A DNA stretch of 64,000 nucleotides. Origin: Leptospira brenneri (GTDB lineage: Bacteria; Spirochaetota; Leptospiria; Leptospirales; Leptospiraceae). The position numbers and the translations under genes are program-made. Positions 45,793-54,815 of the stretch are shown here, one piece after another. Below the pieces are notes generated by a model. The model ran no database searches and was not told where the DNA came from. It was given only the letters and a program-made list of their open reading frames with translations. The DNA lies in the NCBI RefSeq assembly GCF_002812125.1, contig NZ_NPDQ01000008.1, positions 62,001 through 126,000 of the forward strand, written 5' to 3'. Position 1 is the first letter of the stretch. Every line of letters starts with the position of its first letter.

Positions 45793-47943
45793 ATGTGGTG
45801 GTTCATCCGAGTAACAGCCTTTTGTTTTTTATTCGGTGTGATTCAGTGTGCTCCAAATAAATTTGGGAATGTTTGTGATACACAATCTAATGTTTTTTTA
45901 GATACATTACTTTTTAAAATCGCTTCAAACTTAAGATCTCCCCATTGCGGAATCAATGTGGATTTGCAACTTTCTCCTGTGAAACCTCTCTATGAAGGCC
46001 GCACCCAGTTATTAGATTATATAAAAAATGATGGGACATCGGCTATTACTGCTTCCAACACCAGTTGCACAGGATCTGAGTTAGGTGGATATAGTGCTTG
46101 TTTGCCCGCAGGTCTTATGTTGTCGGTAGAAGCATCTGGAGGAATTTTTAACTCCAGTTCTTGTGATGGGTATTTTGCAGAAGATAATACTGGTACTTTG
46201 CAGTTTACTTGTTTTGAAAAAACTGGAGGAGGATTAGTCTTTGTCGCCACCTCTATTAAATCTGGGAAATATCTTGGTGATCTAGTGGTTTCAGAAAGTG
46301 GAAGTTACAAATTTAGTCCATTGTCTGTTTCTGTCTTTCATACCAACCAAGTTGTAGGGAAAACAAATTTTTCATCTACTTGGACAAATCCGATTCTCTC
46401 TTATCCTGTTGCCGGTGGAACATTGAATAGTCCAGGAACTCTTTATTTGTTAGACCAATCTTCGGCTTCTTTAGGTTCTGCAGATATTCCCTCAGCGCGC
46501 ACTGGCATCTTATATAAGTCGAATACAAGTTTAAGCTTAGCAAATTCGGCACCTTTCTTCAGGTTTGGCGGGGATTTTCAGTTTTTAGAAGGTGAGTTCG
46601 CATCTGCTTCAGTGCTGAGCCCGCTTGTTTCAACCACGGAGGCCAATCACTTTATGTGGGTATCCAATTTGATTGCAGCGGTTGGTGGGACCATTTTAGG
46701 AGTTCAAGGTTCACAAGGATTGTATCAATCCATCAAGGTTTCAGTCCAAAATAGTGGGAATCCAGTCAGTTTAGACTCTACTGGAATGACAGGTGGGATT
46801 TCATTGCAGAACAATACTTTCTCTTCTTTGATGTTTGGTGATGTAGATGGTGGAGTTATCCTGATTCAGTCCGGGGGAACCAATAGCCATGTTTTGAATC
46901 ATAGTTTTGTTGACGCTGTTCTATATTCTTCCACAGATGAAGGGTTAATTGTCAATGCTACCACTTCTAATGTCGGAGGCATTGTTTTTAAAGATATGAT
47001 AGTGGCAAATAGCTCTACTATTGCTGGTTTCGTTGCGTACGAAACTTCACCTGCAAAGTTATCTGGCCTTACGGCTTCTAATCAGATTTTTCTTAATTTG
47101 GATTCCGGGATTCGATTTAATAGTTCGTCTAGTTCTGATTTTGGTTTGGTTATGGAGAACACCGGAATTTTTAGAGTTTCGAATTTTGCAATGGAGACTA
47201 CCTCAGTTAACAATCATTACTTAACAGGGAATTTGCATTTCTCTAGCGGACAGACCTGCAGTATTTCCAGTGGAACAAATGTTGGTTTCACAACTACTGG
47301 ATACCCGGCGGGAAAATCAGATTATAATTTTTTTGATTTTACTCCTTATGATAATAGTTTTGTCGGGTTTATCTTCGAAGATGATAAAGTTAATCCCAAT
47401 GATAATTTTGGCCTTGTCCCTACTTATTTAAAGTTAGGAAGTTATCTGAAGTTTCAAAATGTCTATCGTTCTTTTACAAATTACGATCCACCCAATGTTT
47501 TTTCAGATTCCACTAGGGGATTATGTTCTAACAATTGTCGTATTTTTGATTGGTCATTAAAATCATCTGATACTCATTTTAAAAATACTCATGCTTGTCC
47601 AGATCCGGCTCGTCCACTTTTACATATAGTGGGGGGAACTGCTAACTCGGAAGAAAACTGCCAAAATTTAGTTAGAGGTTCCCACTATCTTGGATCCAAT
47701 GTTTGTGGGATATACCATCTTAGGAATGCAAGGGAAATCATCGGAGATGCCAAAGGGAATGAAAATGGTTTGTGTGAGTCATTGGAAGACTGCATTTTTA
47801 GTCCAAACCTTGGTGCTTATCAAGGCCACGGCCTCTTACGAAAATCAAACTCGATTGGTCCATTTTATTGCAGCGATATTCCAAAAACCGAAGGAACGTT
47901 AAGCCAAATTAGATTATTTGGATTTGAAGAAAATGGTTACTAA
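45793..47943 (+). CDS. Large secreted lipoprotein, beta-rich
   Basis: A 716-residue protein with a lipoprotein signal (TAFCFLFGVIQC). It is rich in Gly, Ser, Asn and aromatic residues, with repeated short beta strands (GVILIQSGGTNSH, GGIVFKDMIVANSS) that suggest a parallel beta-helix. A Cys-rich end (ENGLCESLEDCIF) follows. Surface display is plausible. No enzyme motif recognised. Confidence 0.82.
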   Translation: MWWFIRVTAFCFLFGVIQCAPNKFGNVCDTQSNVFLDTLLFKIASNLRSPHCGINVDLQLSPVKPLYEGRTQLLDYIKNDGTSAITASNTSCTGSELGGYSACLPAGLMLSVEASGGIFNSSSCDGYFAEDNTGTLQFTCFEKTGGGLVFVATSIKSGKYLGDLVVSESGSYKFSPLSVSVFHTNQVVGKTNFSSTWTNPILSYPVAGGTLNSPGTLYLLDQSSASLGSADIPSARTGILYKSNTSLSLANSAPFFRFGGDFQFLEGEFASASVLSPLVSTTEANHFMWVSNLIAAVGGTILGVQGSQGLYQSIKVSVQNSGNPVSLDSTGMTGGISLQNNTFSSLMFGDVDGGVILIQSGGTNSHVLNHSFVDAVLYSSTDEGLIVNATTSNVGGIVFKDMIVANSSTIAGFVAYETSPAKLSGLTASNQIFLNLDSGIRFNSSSSSDFGLVMENTGIFRVSNFAMETTSVNNHYLTGNLHFSSGQTCSISSGTNVGFTTTGYPAGKSDYNFFDFTPYDNSFVGFIFEDDKVNPNDNFGLVPTYLKLGSYLKFQNVYRSFTNYDPPNVFSDSTRGLCSNNCRIFDWSLKSSDTHFKNTHACPDPARPLLHIVGGTANSEENCQNLVRGSHYLGSNVCGIYHLRNAREIIGDAKGNENGLCESLEDCIFSPNLGAYQGHGLLRKSNSIGPFYCSDIPKTEGTLSQIRLFGFEENGY

Positions 47944-47958
47944 AAATAACCTTTGCAG

Positions 47959-48615
47959 ATGACAGATATTTTTTTCTATTTTTCTATTGAGTTTCCGCTT
48001 TTCTCTGTCTTTGGTTATCCTCTCAGTCTAATCGAATTTCTTGGAACCAGTTCTGGGCTTGTTTGTGTGTATTTAGCTTCCAGAAATCATATCCTCACTT
48101 GGCCTCTTGGGATTTTCAACTCTATCTGTTTTTTCTTTTTATTTTTTCAAATCCAATTGTATTCGGATATGTTGTTACAAATATATTTTTTTGGATCCAG
48201 TATCTATGGTTGGTCGGTTTGGAGAAAAAGAACCGGTGCTTATATAAAAATCCAGTCACTAGGAAAAACTAAAAATATTTTACTTCTAGTTTCTATCATT
48301 TTGGGAACCTACGTTCTTGGTGAGATCACCAGTCGGTTGCCTCTTTGGATACCTAAAATTTTTGAGAAACCACCAGTGTTTTTATACTGGGATGCCTTTA
48401 CCACTGTGGCAAGTATCATCGCCAATTTTTTGTTAGCTCAAAGAAAGTTAGAATCCTGGTTTTTGTGGGTGTTTGTCGATGTAGTTTGTATTGCCATCTA
48501 TTCCTTAAAAGAAATCCCTTTTGTAACTTTAGAATATATTGTATTTCTCCTCATTGCCTTTTACGGGTGTTATCACTGGTATAAGGAATACAAACAAAAT
48601 CATTCAAATATATAA
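47959..48615 (+). CDS. pnuC: PnuC-family nicotinamide riboside/mononucleotide transporter
   Basis: A 218-residue protein with seven membrane segments and the PnuC motif TWPLGIFNSICFFFLFFQ, then YSDMLLQIYFF and YGWSVW. These proteins carry nicotinamide riboside across the inner membrane for NAD salvage. ATG 47959 is preferred over TTG 47953, though neither has a good ribosome binding site. It stands 15 bases after the large lipoprotein gene. Confidence 0.92.
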   Translation: MTDIFFYFSIEFPLFSVFGYPLSLIEFLGTSSGLVCVYLASRNHILTWPLGIFNSICFFFLFFQIQLYSDMLLQIYFFGSSIYGWSVWRKRTGAYIKIQSLGKTKNILLLVSIILGTYVLGEITSRLPLWIPKIFEKPPVFLYWDAFTTVASIIANFLLAQRKLESWFLWVFVDVVCIAIYSLKEIPFVTLEYIVFLLIAFYGCYHWYKEYKQNHSNI

Positions 48616-48662
48616 TTGAAATTTGATTTTAGATTCAGAGATACAAAGACCATTTAATTTTT

Positions 48663-48717
48663 CCTTTGTCCAACTTCATTTTTACCAAAATTGGACAAAG
48701 GATTTCCTTTCGGAAAT
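48663..48717. terminator. Paired hairpins between convergent pnuC and the DoxX-like gene
   Basis: CCTTTGTCCAA (48663-48673) and TTGGACAAAGG (48691-48701) form a perfect 11-bp inverted repeat with a 17-base loop. ATTTCC/GGAAAT (48702-48717) forms a second 6-bp hairpin directly after it. Neither is followed by a strong T-run, but the position between convergent genes suggests bidirectional termination. Confidence 0.5.
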
Positions 48718-48741
48718 GAATGGTGATAACGACTTTTTTGT

Positions 48742-49113
48742 CTAAACTCTTCTATTCGCCGGGCGTAAGTGCCAAGAAATTACAGTGAGTGCCAATAGCA
48801 GAACGGATGGAAAAATTTCGCCGAATGGATGACCGCAAGCGATATGCGAAATGGCAGCTCCAGACATTGCAAAGAAAAATCCAGCATAAGCCCATTCTTT
48901 TAATAATACAAATTTAGGTATGAGGACCGCCACTACACCGAGTAACTTCCAAATTCCAAGAAGGGTAAGAAAATAAGTAGGATAACCCAATTGGTTGATC
49001 TTTTCTACTTCTTCAGGAAGTTTCATCAGTTGCACAATTGCAGTGGATACCATCCCAAGTGACAACCAAAGGGTAAAAAACCAATAAACTATTTTCTTCG
49101 TTTTTTCTGACAT
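48742..49113 (-). CDS. DoxX-like membrane protein
   Basis: A 123-residue protein with four membrane segments: FTLWLSLGMVSTAIVQL, YFLTLLGIWKLLGVVAVLIP, AYAGFFFAMSGAAISHIACG and VLLLALTVISW. This is the DoxX-like family pattern. It is the third gene after an ArsR regulator and an SRPBCC protein, a recurring trio in bacteria whose function is unclear. Confidence 0.85.
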   Translation of the reverse strand: MSEKTKKIVYWFFTLWLSLGMVSTAIVQLMKLPEEVEKINQLGYPTYFLTLLGIWKLLGVVAVLIPKFVLLKEWAYAGFFFAMSGAAISHIACGHPFGEIFPSVLLLALTVISWHLRPANRRV

Positions 49114-49227
49114 TGTATTTCTCCTAAATTAAAATATAATTCCTATTTCCTGATTTGTGATAGGCAAACTGTTAACATTAGTTTTGGCCTTTGTTAATAT
49201 AATAAGATTGTCACATTTGAATCAAAC

Positions 49228-49689
49228 CTAGTTCTGTAACACTTCTTCGAGTTTGTTGTGGGCCATATTGATCCCTTGACGAAAAGGCATCTTTAAAATC
49301 TGATCTCTTTGTTCTGTCGACTTATAAATGATATGCATTTTAAGTTTTGATTGGTTTTCTGATATCTTTTGAAATTCAAAGAACTCAAGTTGGACCGCAA
49401 ATCCGGTGTTCTCCATTTCAAAGGTTCTTGTGAATTTTTCATTTTCAATGATATTCAGAAACACTCCGTTGGCACGAAATAGAACGATACCTTCTGGATT
49501 TCTCGTCTCAAAGATCCAACTGCCATGATTTTTCGGTTCCAATTTCAAAACTTTATTTCCCATCCACTGTTCGATAAGTTCTGGTTCTGTGTGTGCTTTG
49601 AAAACTAAAGAAACTGGTAAGTCAAATTCTCGCTCAATGGTTAACTCTTGTTTCCCGTCTTCGGCATGGATTTTTGTTTTTAATTCCAT
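49228..49689 (-). CDS. SRPBCC (AHSA1-like) domain protein
   Basis: A 153-residue protein of the START/Bet v1 fold. The typical EREFDLPVSLVFKAHTEPELIEQWMG at the N-terminus, GSWIFETRNPEG and a C-terminal long helix (QGINMAHNKLEEVL) are seen. These proteins bind hydrophobic ligands. It starts six bases after the ArsR stop and is therefore in its operon. Confidence 0.9.
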   Translation of the reverse strand: MELKTKIHAEDGKQELTIEREFDLPVSLVFKAHTEPELIEQWMGNKVLKLEPKNHGSWIFETRNPEGIVLFRANGVFLNIIENEKFTRTFEMENTGFAVQLEFFEFQKISENQSKLKMHIIYKSTEQRDQILKMPFRQGINMAHNKLEEVLQN

Positions 49690-49695
49690 AAGTCT

Positions 49696-50019
49696 TTATC
49701 CTTTGGCCTTATAAGTTTTCATTACAGCTTCGAGTTTATTAAACCGATCATCCCAAAGTTTTTGAAAGGGTTCAATGAAGTTTGCAATTTCTTTCATTTT
49801 GTTTGGGTTTAGGTGGTAATAAATTTCACGACCATTAGGTTCTTTTTTTAAGAGTTCACATTCGGTGAGGATCTGTAAGTGTTTGGAAACGGTCGGCCTT
49901 TTGGTGTCAAACTTCGAGGCAATGGCTCCTGCTGTCATCGACTGGGTAGCCACAAGGAGGAGGATGGCCCGCCTTGTGGGATCTGCAATTGCCTGAAATA
50001 CATCTCTTCGTAAATCCAT
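49696..50019 (-). CDS. ArsR-family repressor
   Basis: A 107-residue winged-helix regulator ([37 protein letters not shown]). It lacks the ELCVCDL metal-binding motif of arsenic sensors, so the signal is probably not arsenic. It is first in the operon with the SRPBCC and DoxX genes and is likely autorepressing through the direct repeats at 50023-50061. Confidence 0.93.
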   Translation of the reverse strand: MDLRRDVFQAIADPTRRAILLLVATQSMTAGAIASKFDTKRPTVSKHLQILTECELLKKEPNGREIYYHLNPNKMKEIANFIEPFQKLWDDRFNKLEAVMKTYKAKG

Positions 50020-50022
50020 TGT

Positions 50023-50064
50023 GTAGCCATTTGACTAATAAAAGATATGTAGTCATTTGGCAAC
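50023..50064 (-). promoter_or_regulatory. ArsR operon promoter with direct-repeat operator
   Basis: GTAGCCATTTGAC (50023-50035) and GTAGTCATTTGGC (50049-50061) are direct repeats, 11 of 13 identical and 26 bp apart. Reading the minus strand, TTGCCA (50059-50064) and TATTAG (50035-50040) could be -35 and -10. Repressor bound to the repeats would cover the promoter. Confidence 0.55.
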
Positions 50065-50071
50065 ACAATTT

Positions 50072-51994
50072 TTATTGAGGATTTAAACTCTGATAATTCT
50101 GGTGTGGGATTGTCAAAACCCAGTGAAAAAGGTCATCACTACTTTTGTTTTCCAACTTTAAATTAATTTCAAATAGGGCAGTTCTGATATTTTCCTCCCC
50201 AAAGCCTATATGCATTTCATTATTTCGATAACGGGTTTGAGAAATAATTTCTATTTGGATTTTGTCTGGTTGTCTAATCAAGTTCCAATGAGAAACTCCA
50301 ATGCCATATTTAATATCATTGTTTGCAATTTCCCTAATTATTTTGCTGAGTGTTTCTATGTGCTGAAAGACAAAATTCTGACTGTTATATGCCGATGAAA
50401 TTTTGTTGATTCGCGTCGTTTTTGCATTGGGCTCATACTTTCGAAGAAGTAGTAAGTGTAATCCGTCTATTAGATTTTCTTTAAGTGCTTTTGTATCGTA
50501 AAAATAGTTTAGTTTCTCTCTGATTCCATCGGCAATTCTTTTTATTGCTTTGATTAAGGTTTCAGCGTTTGAGTCATCCATATCTCCTTTTTCTGTTAGT
50601 GATTCTATTCTGAGTCTTAAAAAAGTCAAATCAGCACTTGTTTCATCATGAATATCTGTAAAAGTTTTCAGCCGTTCTTTTTCAATAAATATTTCTTTTT
50701 CCAATTGGTAGCTGAATTTTTCATGCATTAATGCTACCTTGAGGAAAGTATTTTGAACGCTTGCTTTTTCTAATTTTCGTATTATAAAACTCGCCATGAA
50801 AATAGAGTAAGTAATGGAAGTGAGCGGTACGATAGGGGTTTGTATTTTGAAATACCATTCGAAAATAGTTTCTAAATAAATTGAAAATGCTAGAGCTAAC
50901 AAAAGTATAAATAAAGTGCTGGCCCGATTCTGTGTTACAAGGCGAAATTTATCCAGCAAGTTGAATTTCTGATAGGTTCTCTTTTTTTTTATTATATCAC
51001 TTTTAATTATTTTTAGTATTAGATAAAAATAAAAAAATAATTGTGGGGTTTCCCAGACCACTAATACTTGATCAAGGTTTTGAAATTTTTCATAATCTAT
51101 TATTACGAGAAGACAGGATAAAAATACAACAACAGAATTGAATTTGGTAATCCAAGATAGTTTATTTATGAGATAATAGTCGTGAAAGTAAATGATGGAT
51201 AAGAATGAAAGATACAAAATGATGATTCTGATCTTCGGAATAGTTTCCTTGAAGATGAATTCATTTTGTGCATAGTCACTTAGAGTAAAAAAGAAGATTG
51301 AATACGCAATTTGAAAAATCCCAAAAAAGAGCACAGTTTTGAATTTTCGAATACGGTAAAATATTATAATTAAATATACCCCAAGAACAAAAAAAATACC
51401 TGACGAAAAAGGTATCATTGCGTCATTGTTGCGTGTAATCTGATTAGAATACTCAAAGACAAAATTGGTAGCTCCTAATTTTATGTCGAGATTGGGGGAT
51501 GTTTTTTCTCCGTATAAATGAATGTTTACTAGTATCATTTTTTCATCGAATGTAATTGCTTTATTTAGAGGTAAGATTATATTCGTTGACCTTTTCCGTA
51601 TATATCGCTTTTGCTCTGCAATTTTTTCATTGAATATAAAAAATTCCCAGCCTTCTCCAATTTGATTAATTTGAATAGCTGGTTGATAGAAATTTGATAT
51701 TAATTGCTGCTGTATTTGAATTTGAATAGTATAATCATCTGTTTTTTCTTCTTCGATATAGAATTTTGAAATGAGAGTCTTAGATAAGGTTTCAACTTGA
51801 AAACCGTTGAGTGTATCAGAGTTAAAAGGCTTGGCATCTTGCAAAGTCCATGGTTTTTTGAGCCATGTTCTAGAGAAACCATGACGGATCATGATTTTGA
51901 ACTGGTTATTGTATATTTGTGAATCTATAGTCTGAGCACTAACTCCAAATATATAAAATATATAAATGAAACAGATAATATAAAATCTTCGCAT
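50072..51994 (-). CDS. 7TMR-DISM sensor histidine kinase (NarL-type)
   Basis: A 640-residue protein. Signal peptide (ICFIYIFYIFGVSAQ), a periplasmic domain to about residue 190, and seven membrane segments (about 195-410) give the 7TMR-DISM layout. A HisKA_3-like motif FTDIHDETSADLTFLRLR follows near residue 448. The ATP-binding part is divergent (REIANNDIKYG, GFGEENI). The nearest response regulator is the NarL type at 60126, which is a likely but unproven partner. The gene is AT-rich. Confidence 0.8.
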   Translation of the reverse strand: MRRFYIICFIYIFYIFGVSAQTIDSQIYNNQFKIMIRHGFSRTWLKKPWTLQDAKPFNSDTLNGFQVETLSKTLISKFYIEEEKTDDYTIQIQIQQQLISNFYQPAIQINQIGEGWEFFIFNEKIAEQKRYIRKRSTNIILPLNKAITFDEKMILVNIHLYGEKTSPNLDIKLGATNFVFEYSNQITRNNDAMIPFSSGIFFVLGVYLIIIFYRIRKFKTVLFFGIFQIAYSIFFFTLSDYAQNEFIFKETIPKIRIIILYLSFLSIIYFHDYYLINKLSWITKFNSVVVFLSCLLVIIDYEKFQNLDQVLVVWETPQLFFYFYLILKIIKSDIIKKKRTYQKFNLLDKFRLVTQNRASTLFILLLALAFSIYLETIFEWYFKIQTPIVPLTSITYSIFMASFIIRKLEKASVQNTFLKVALMHEKFSYQLEKEIFIEKERLKTFTDIHDETSADLTFLRLRIESLTEKGDMDDSNAETLIKAIKRIADGIREKLNYFYDTKALKENLIDGLHLLLLRKYEPNAKTTRINKISSAYNSQNFVFQHIETLSKIIREIANNDIKYGIGVSHWNLIRQPDKIQIEIISQTRYRNNEMHIGFGEENIRTALFEINLKLENKSSDDLFHWVLTIPHQNYQSLNPQ

Positions 51995-52159
51995 CAGAAA
52001 AGATCTCTTTAAATGACGATTTTGCTAAAACAGTTGTGAGTTGGAAAGAAATATCTATAAATTATTGATATTTATTCGGAAAATTTTAAGGCAGATATGT
52101 CACTTGGTACGTATTGCCCATGAATAAGGCATAGCGTTAACAGCAGGTCTTATTTGTTA

Positions 52160-53155
52160 TTATGGGCCAGTTTCGATTGAAATTTCTGCACTACTCCAAT
52201 CAGAGGTTTTTACCCCAGTCGTGAATTTTTTGATTCCCCGTGTTATACGGTCACCACTTTCAGTGATCTGCCCAAAAGGAGATCCCTCGACTCGTTTTGC
52301 TAAAAAGAGATTCATTTTTTCTTTCGATGCAATCAACTTCACTACATCGACGCCGAAAGGTTCTCCTGCAGTTAGAACGAAGCCGGCCTTCAGATTTGGA
52401 ATCACTATGGATTCCCCCCCCTTTAAATAATTATTCGGCTGATCTTCGTTTGGGAACAGGGTGAAGATTTCACCATCATTTTGAATTAGCAGTAGATATA
52501 CGAAAGTATCCTCGGAAACTGAGATTTCGAAATGGATTGGATCGTTGTTTTTGTAGGACTTTTTTGAGGATTTTAGACTGGCTCGAATCACAGGATTTGG
52601 ATTCGATAGTTTACTCATATTAGTTAGTAATAATTTATGTTCAAGAAACTTTGTAAAATCCTGAATCAAAAATTTATATTGATCTAAAGGAATTGATTTG
52701 CTGAATTCTACTTTTGTTGTTTCTATATCCGTCAAACTGATTGAGAAAATCTGATTGTGAAAAATAGGGGATACCATCTTTTCTGCTCCCGTGATTCTTC
52801 CAATTTTTGGAGCAGTGCTACTGTCAACAAGACCTGTTTTTGCAAATGCAATTTCCTCTAAAGCTCGGTCTGTCTTTTCCCGATCAATAACGGTCACTTT
52901 ACCCGAGCTAATTAAAGCGGATTTTAGCTCTGCTACAAAACCATCGTATCTAGATTCGGCGGTAAGAATGCCGTTTTTTCCTCTCCTTTCTGGTTTTGTC
53001 GGTGGTAAGATCATTACCCTAAAACTTTGAATGAAATTTGAGTCACCCGAAACCGAATACTCCTGTCCGGTGGTTTCATTCCGATCCTGTAAAGCACAAT
53101 AGGAAGGGAAGGATCCAAAAATGATTAGAATAATAAATTTCCTAATGTTTTTCAT
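52160..53155 (-). CDS. Lipoprotein with CsgG-like and DUF4384 domains
   Basis: A 331-residue protein with a probable lipoprotein signal (FIILIIFGSFPSYC). Residues about 45-190 look CsgG/FlgO-like (FVAELKSALISSGKVTVIDREKTDRALEE). A DUF4384-type domain follows (FVYLLLIQNDGEIFTLFPNED). DUF4384 often accompanies caspase-like proteases. It starts 13 bases after the caspase gene, so it is in the same operon. Confidence 0.82.
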   Translation of the reverse strand: MKNIRKFIILIIFGSFPSYCALQDRNETTGQEYSVSGDSNFIQSFRVMILPPTKPERRGKNGILTAESRYDGFVAELKSALISSGKVTVIDREKTDRALEEIAFAKTGLVDSSTAPKIGRITGAEKMVSPIFHNQIFSISLTDIETTKVEFSKSIPLDQYKFLIQDFTKFLEHKLLLTNMSKLSNPNPVIRASLKSSKKSYKNNDPIHFEISVSEDTFVYLLLIQNDGEIFTLFPNEDQPNNYLKGGESIVIPNLKAGFVLTAGEPFGVDVVKLIASKEKMNLFLAKRVEGSPFGQITESGDRITRGIKKFTTGVKTSDWSSAEISIETGP

Positions 53156-53168
53156 AAAGGGAGCTCGT

Positions 53169-54815
53169 TTACTTTCCGAAGATAACGAAGTCCCGCCCTG
53201 CGATGTCCCGCGTCACCATAGGAGTTTGTTGTCCGTCTGTTAGGCGTTCTACTTCATCTAATACATAACTTCGTAGAGATTGAGCTGTTATATTTCCATT
53301 TTTATCTTTTGCCTTCCCTTTGAGGATTGCTTCTTTAATCACATAAGTGAAGGCACCGTTCTTCCATTCACTTGACTCCAAGGCTGATTGAACTCCCGTA
53401 GCCGCAGAAATTTCAATGGTTCCTGTTCCTCGACGGAGCTCTGGGAATAACTCAGACATTTCCTTTTGCGCATTTGCTTTCACAGCGGACTGGAAAATGT
53501 GCTGCTCCATATTTTCTTGGTTTTCTAGTGAATTACCAATGGTAACCAATTTGATTCCTCTAGTTTGGGCTTTTTTTCCTCGAGTTTTTCTGATCTCAAC
53601 ATTTCTACTTAAACTGACAATGGCCTGCTCGTCTAAATCTAATTTTTCGCCAGATTGGCAAGTATCCACAAACATGATCTTTTGTCTGGAAGGAATCCCG
53701 TTTACCAAGTTGCGAATGGAATCAAGCGGAATTGCTTTTTCCCAGGGTCGGTCTACATGGGAGTTAGAAGTCATATAATAATATACATCGTCAATATCAC
53801 TTTTATCTCTTAGTTTGTAGTGTTCTGGAATTTTGTCACCGAAAGCAATGAGTAAATCTTGAACCTTAGTGTCTTTACGGATACCGTGTCCGGAGAGAAA
53901 CAAGATAACATGATCATCAACTTGAGAATGTGAGAGGAATTCGCGTAAGGTTTGGATGCTTTCCTGAGACACTTCTTTATCCGTGAGAAGTTTTGTATAT
54001 ACTTTTCCAAAGGATTTTTTCCCGACAGAGGCAAAGGCCGTGGCAAGTTCTTTCGAGTCTTTTACTGCATAAGTAAGGGCATCGAGTCCGCCTGTAGAAG
54101 ATACATTGTAGTCATCTATTCCTATTCCCACAAAATAGAGATTTGGTTTACGATGAGTAGGTGGAGTGTATGTAATGGATATAGATTCTCTAGGAGATTC
54201 TATACCATCTTCAGTGAAGGCGGAAGTTTCTATTTTATTTTGTCCTGGGGAAAGTGTTACAGATTCGACGATTTCGAACTCAGAAGTGTTAATTTGATCT
54301 TCAGAGTTCGGATAAGTCTTTTTAATATAATTACCGTAAATTGGGACTCCGTTGATAAAGATTTTATAACCAATAATTTTTTTATCTTTATTTGTTTGCT
54401 TGATATTTATTTCTAAGATCTGATTCATTTGCTTTCTTATCTCTACCGAAATTCGGACACCCTTATCTAAGGTATTTCTTTCAGCATTTATTGCGGGAAG
54501 CCCATTAAGCTTTGCTCTTTTTTCAGCAAATTTCAATAGATACTTTATATTATTTTGAATTTTCTCCTTAGTTTGTAACTTAAAGTTTACATCAATTAGT
54601 TTTTGTAAAATCACATCTGGCCTATTAAACTTTAAATCAAACTGATCAAAGGAATAAACGTTGGGACTGAACCTGTGGTTTGACTGCATGGGGTCCGTAA
54701 TCTTCCAGGAAAACTCTGGTATTGCTCTACTGGTGCCCGCAAGATAACCATCGTTTGTAAAATAAACCCAATCCTTGCCTTCATTGAAAAGGGCCATCTT
54801 GCCGGCATACTCCAT
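53169..54815 (-). CDS. Caspase-like (C14) protease part of a split propeller-caspase protein
   Basis: A 548-residue frame. The first ~40 residues (KDWVYFTNDGYLAG) are the end of a beta-propeller of the kind fused to caspase domains. Residues about 225-420 carry the C14 fold with His310 in FLSGHG and Cys386 in FVDTCQSG. The ATG at 54815 has no ribosome binding site. One added base in the T8 run upstream (A8 at 54828-54835) would fuse this frame to the propeller lipoprotein gene, giving one protein of about 1,230 residues. It is intact in its own frame, but may be expressed only through slippage. Confidence 0.8.
   Translation of the reverse strand: MEYAGKMALFNEGKDWVYFTNDGYLAGTSRAIPEFSWKITDPMQSNHRFSPNVYSFDQFDLKFNRPDVILQKLIDVNFKLQTKEKIQNNIKYLLKFAEKRAKLNGLPAINAERNTLDKGVRISVEIRKQMNQILEINIKQTNKDKKIIGYKIFINGVPIYGNYIKKTYPNSEDQINTSEFEIVESVTLSPGQNKIETSAFTEDGIESPRESISITYTPPTHRKPNLYFVGIGIDDYNVSSTGGLDALTYAVKDSKELATAFASVGKKSFGKVYTKLLTDKEVSQESIQTLREFLSHSQVDDHVILFLSGHGIRKDTKVQDLLIAFGDKIPEHYKLRDKSDIDDVYYYMTSNSHVDRPWEKAIPLDSIRNLVNGIPSRQKIMFVDTCQSGEKLDLDEQAIVSLSRNVEIRKTRGKKAQTRGIKLVTIGNSLENQENMEQHIFQSAVKANAQKEMSELFPELRRGTGTIEISAATGVQSALESSEWKNGAFTYVIKEAILKGKAKDKNGNITAQSLRSYVLDEVERLTDGQQTPMVTRDIAGRDFVIFGK

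Noticed and set aside
49696..50019. The ArsR regulator as an arsenic-resistance repressor
   Set aside because: The metal-binding ELCVCDL motif is missing and no ars transporter or reductase is present.
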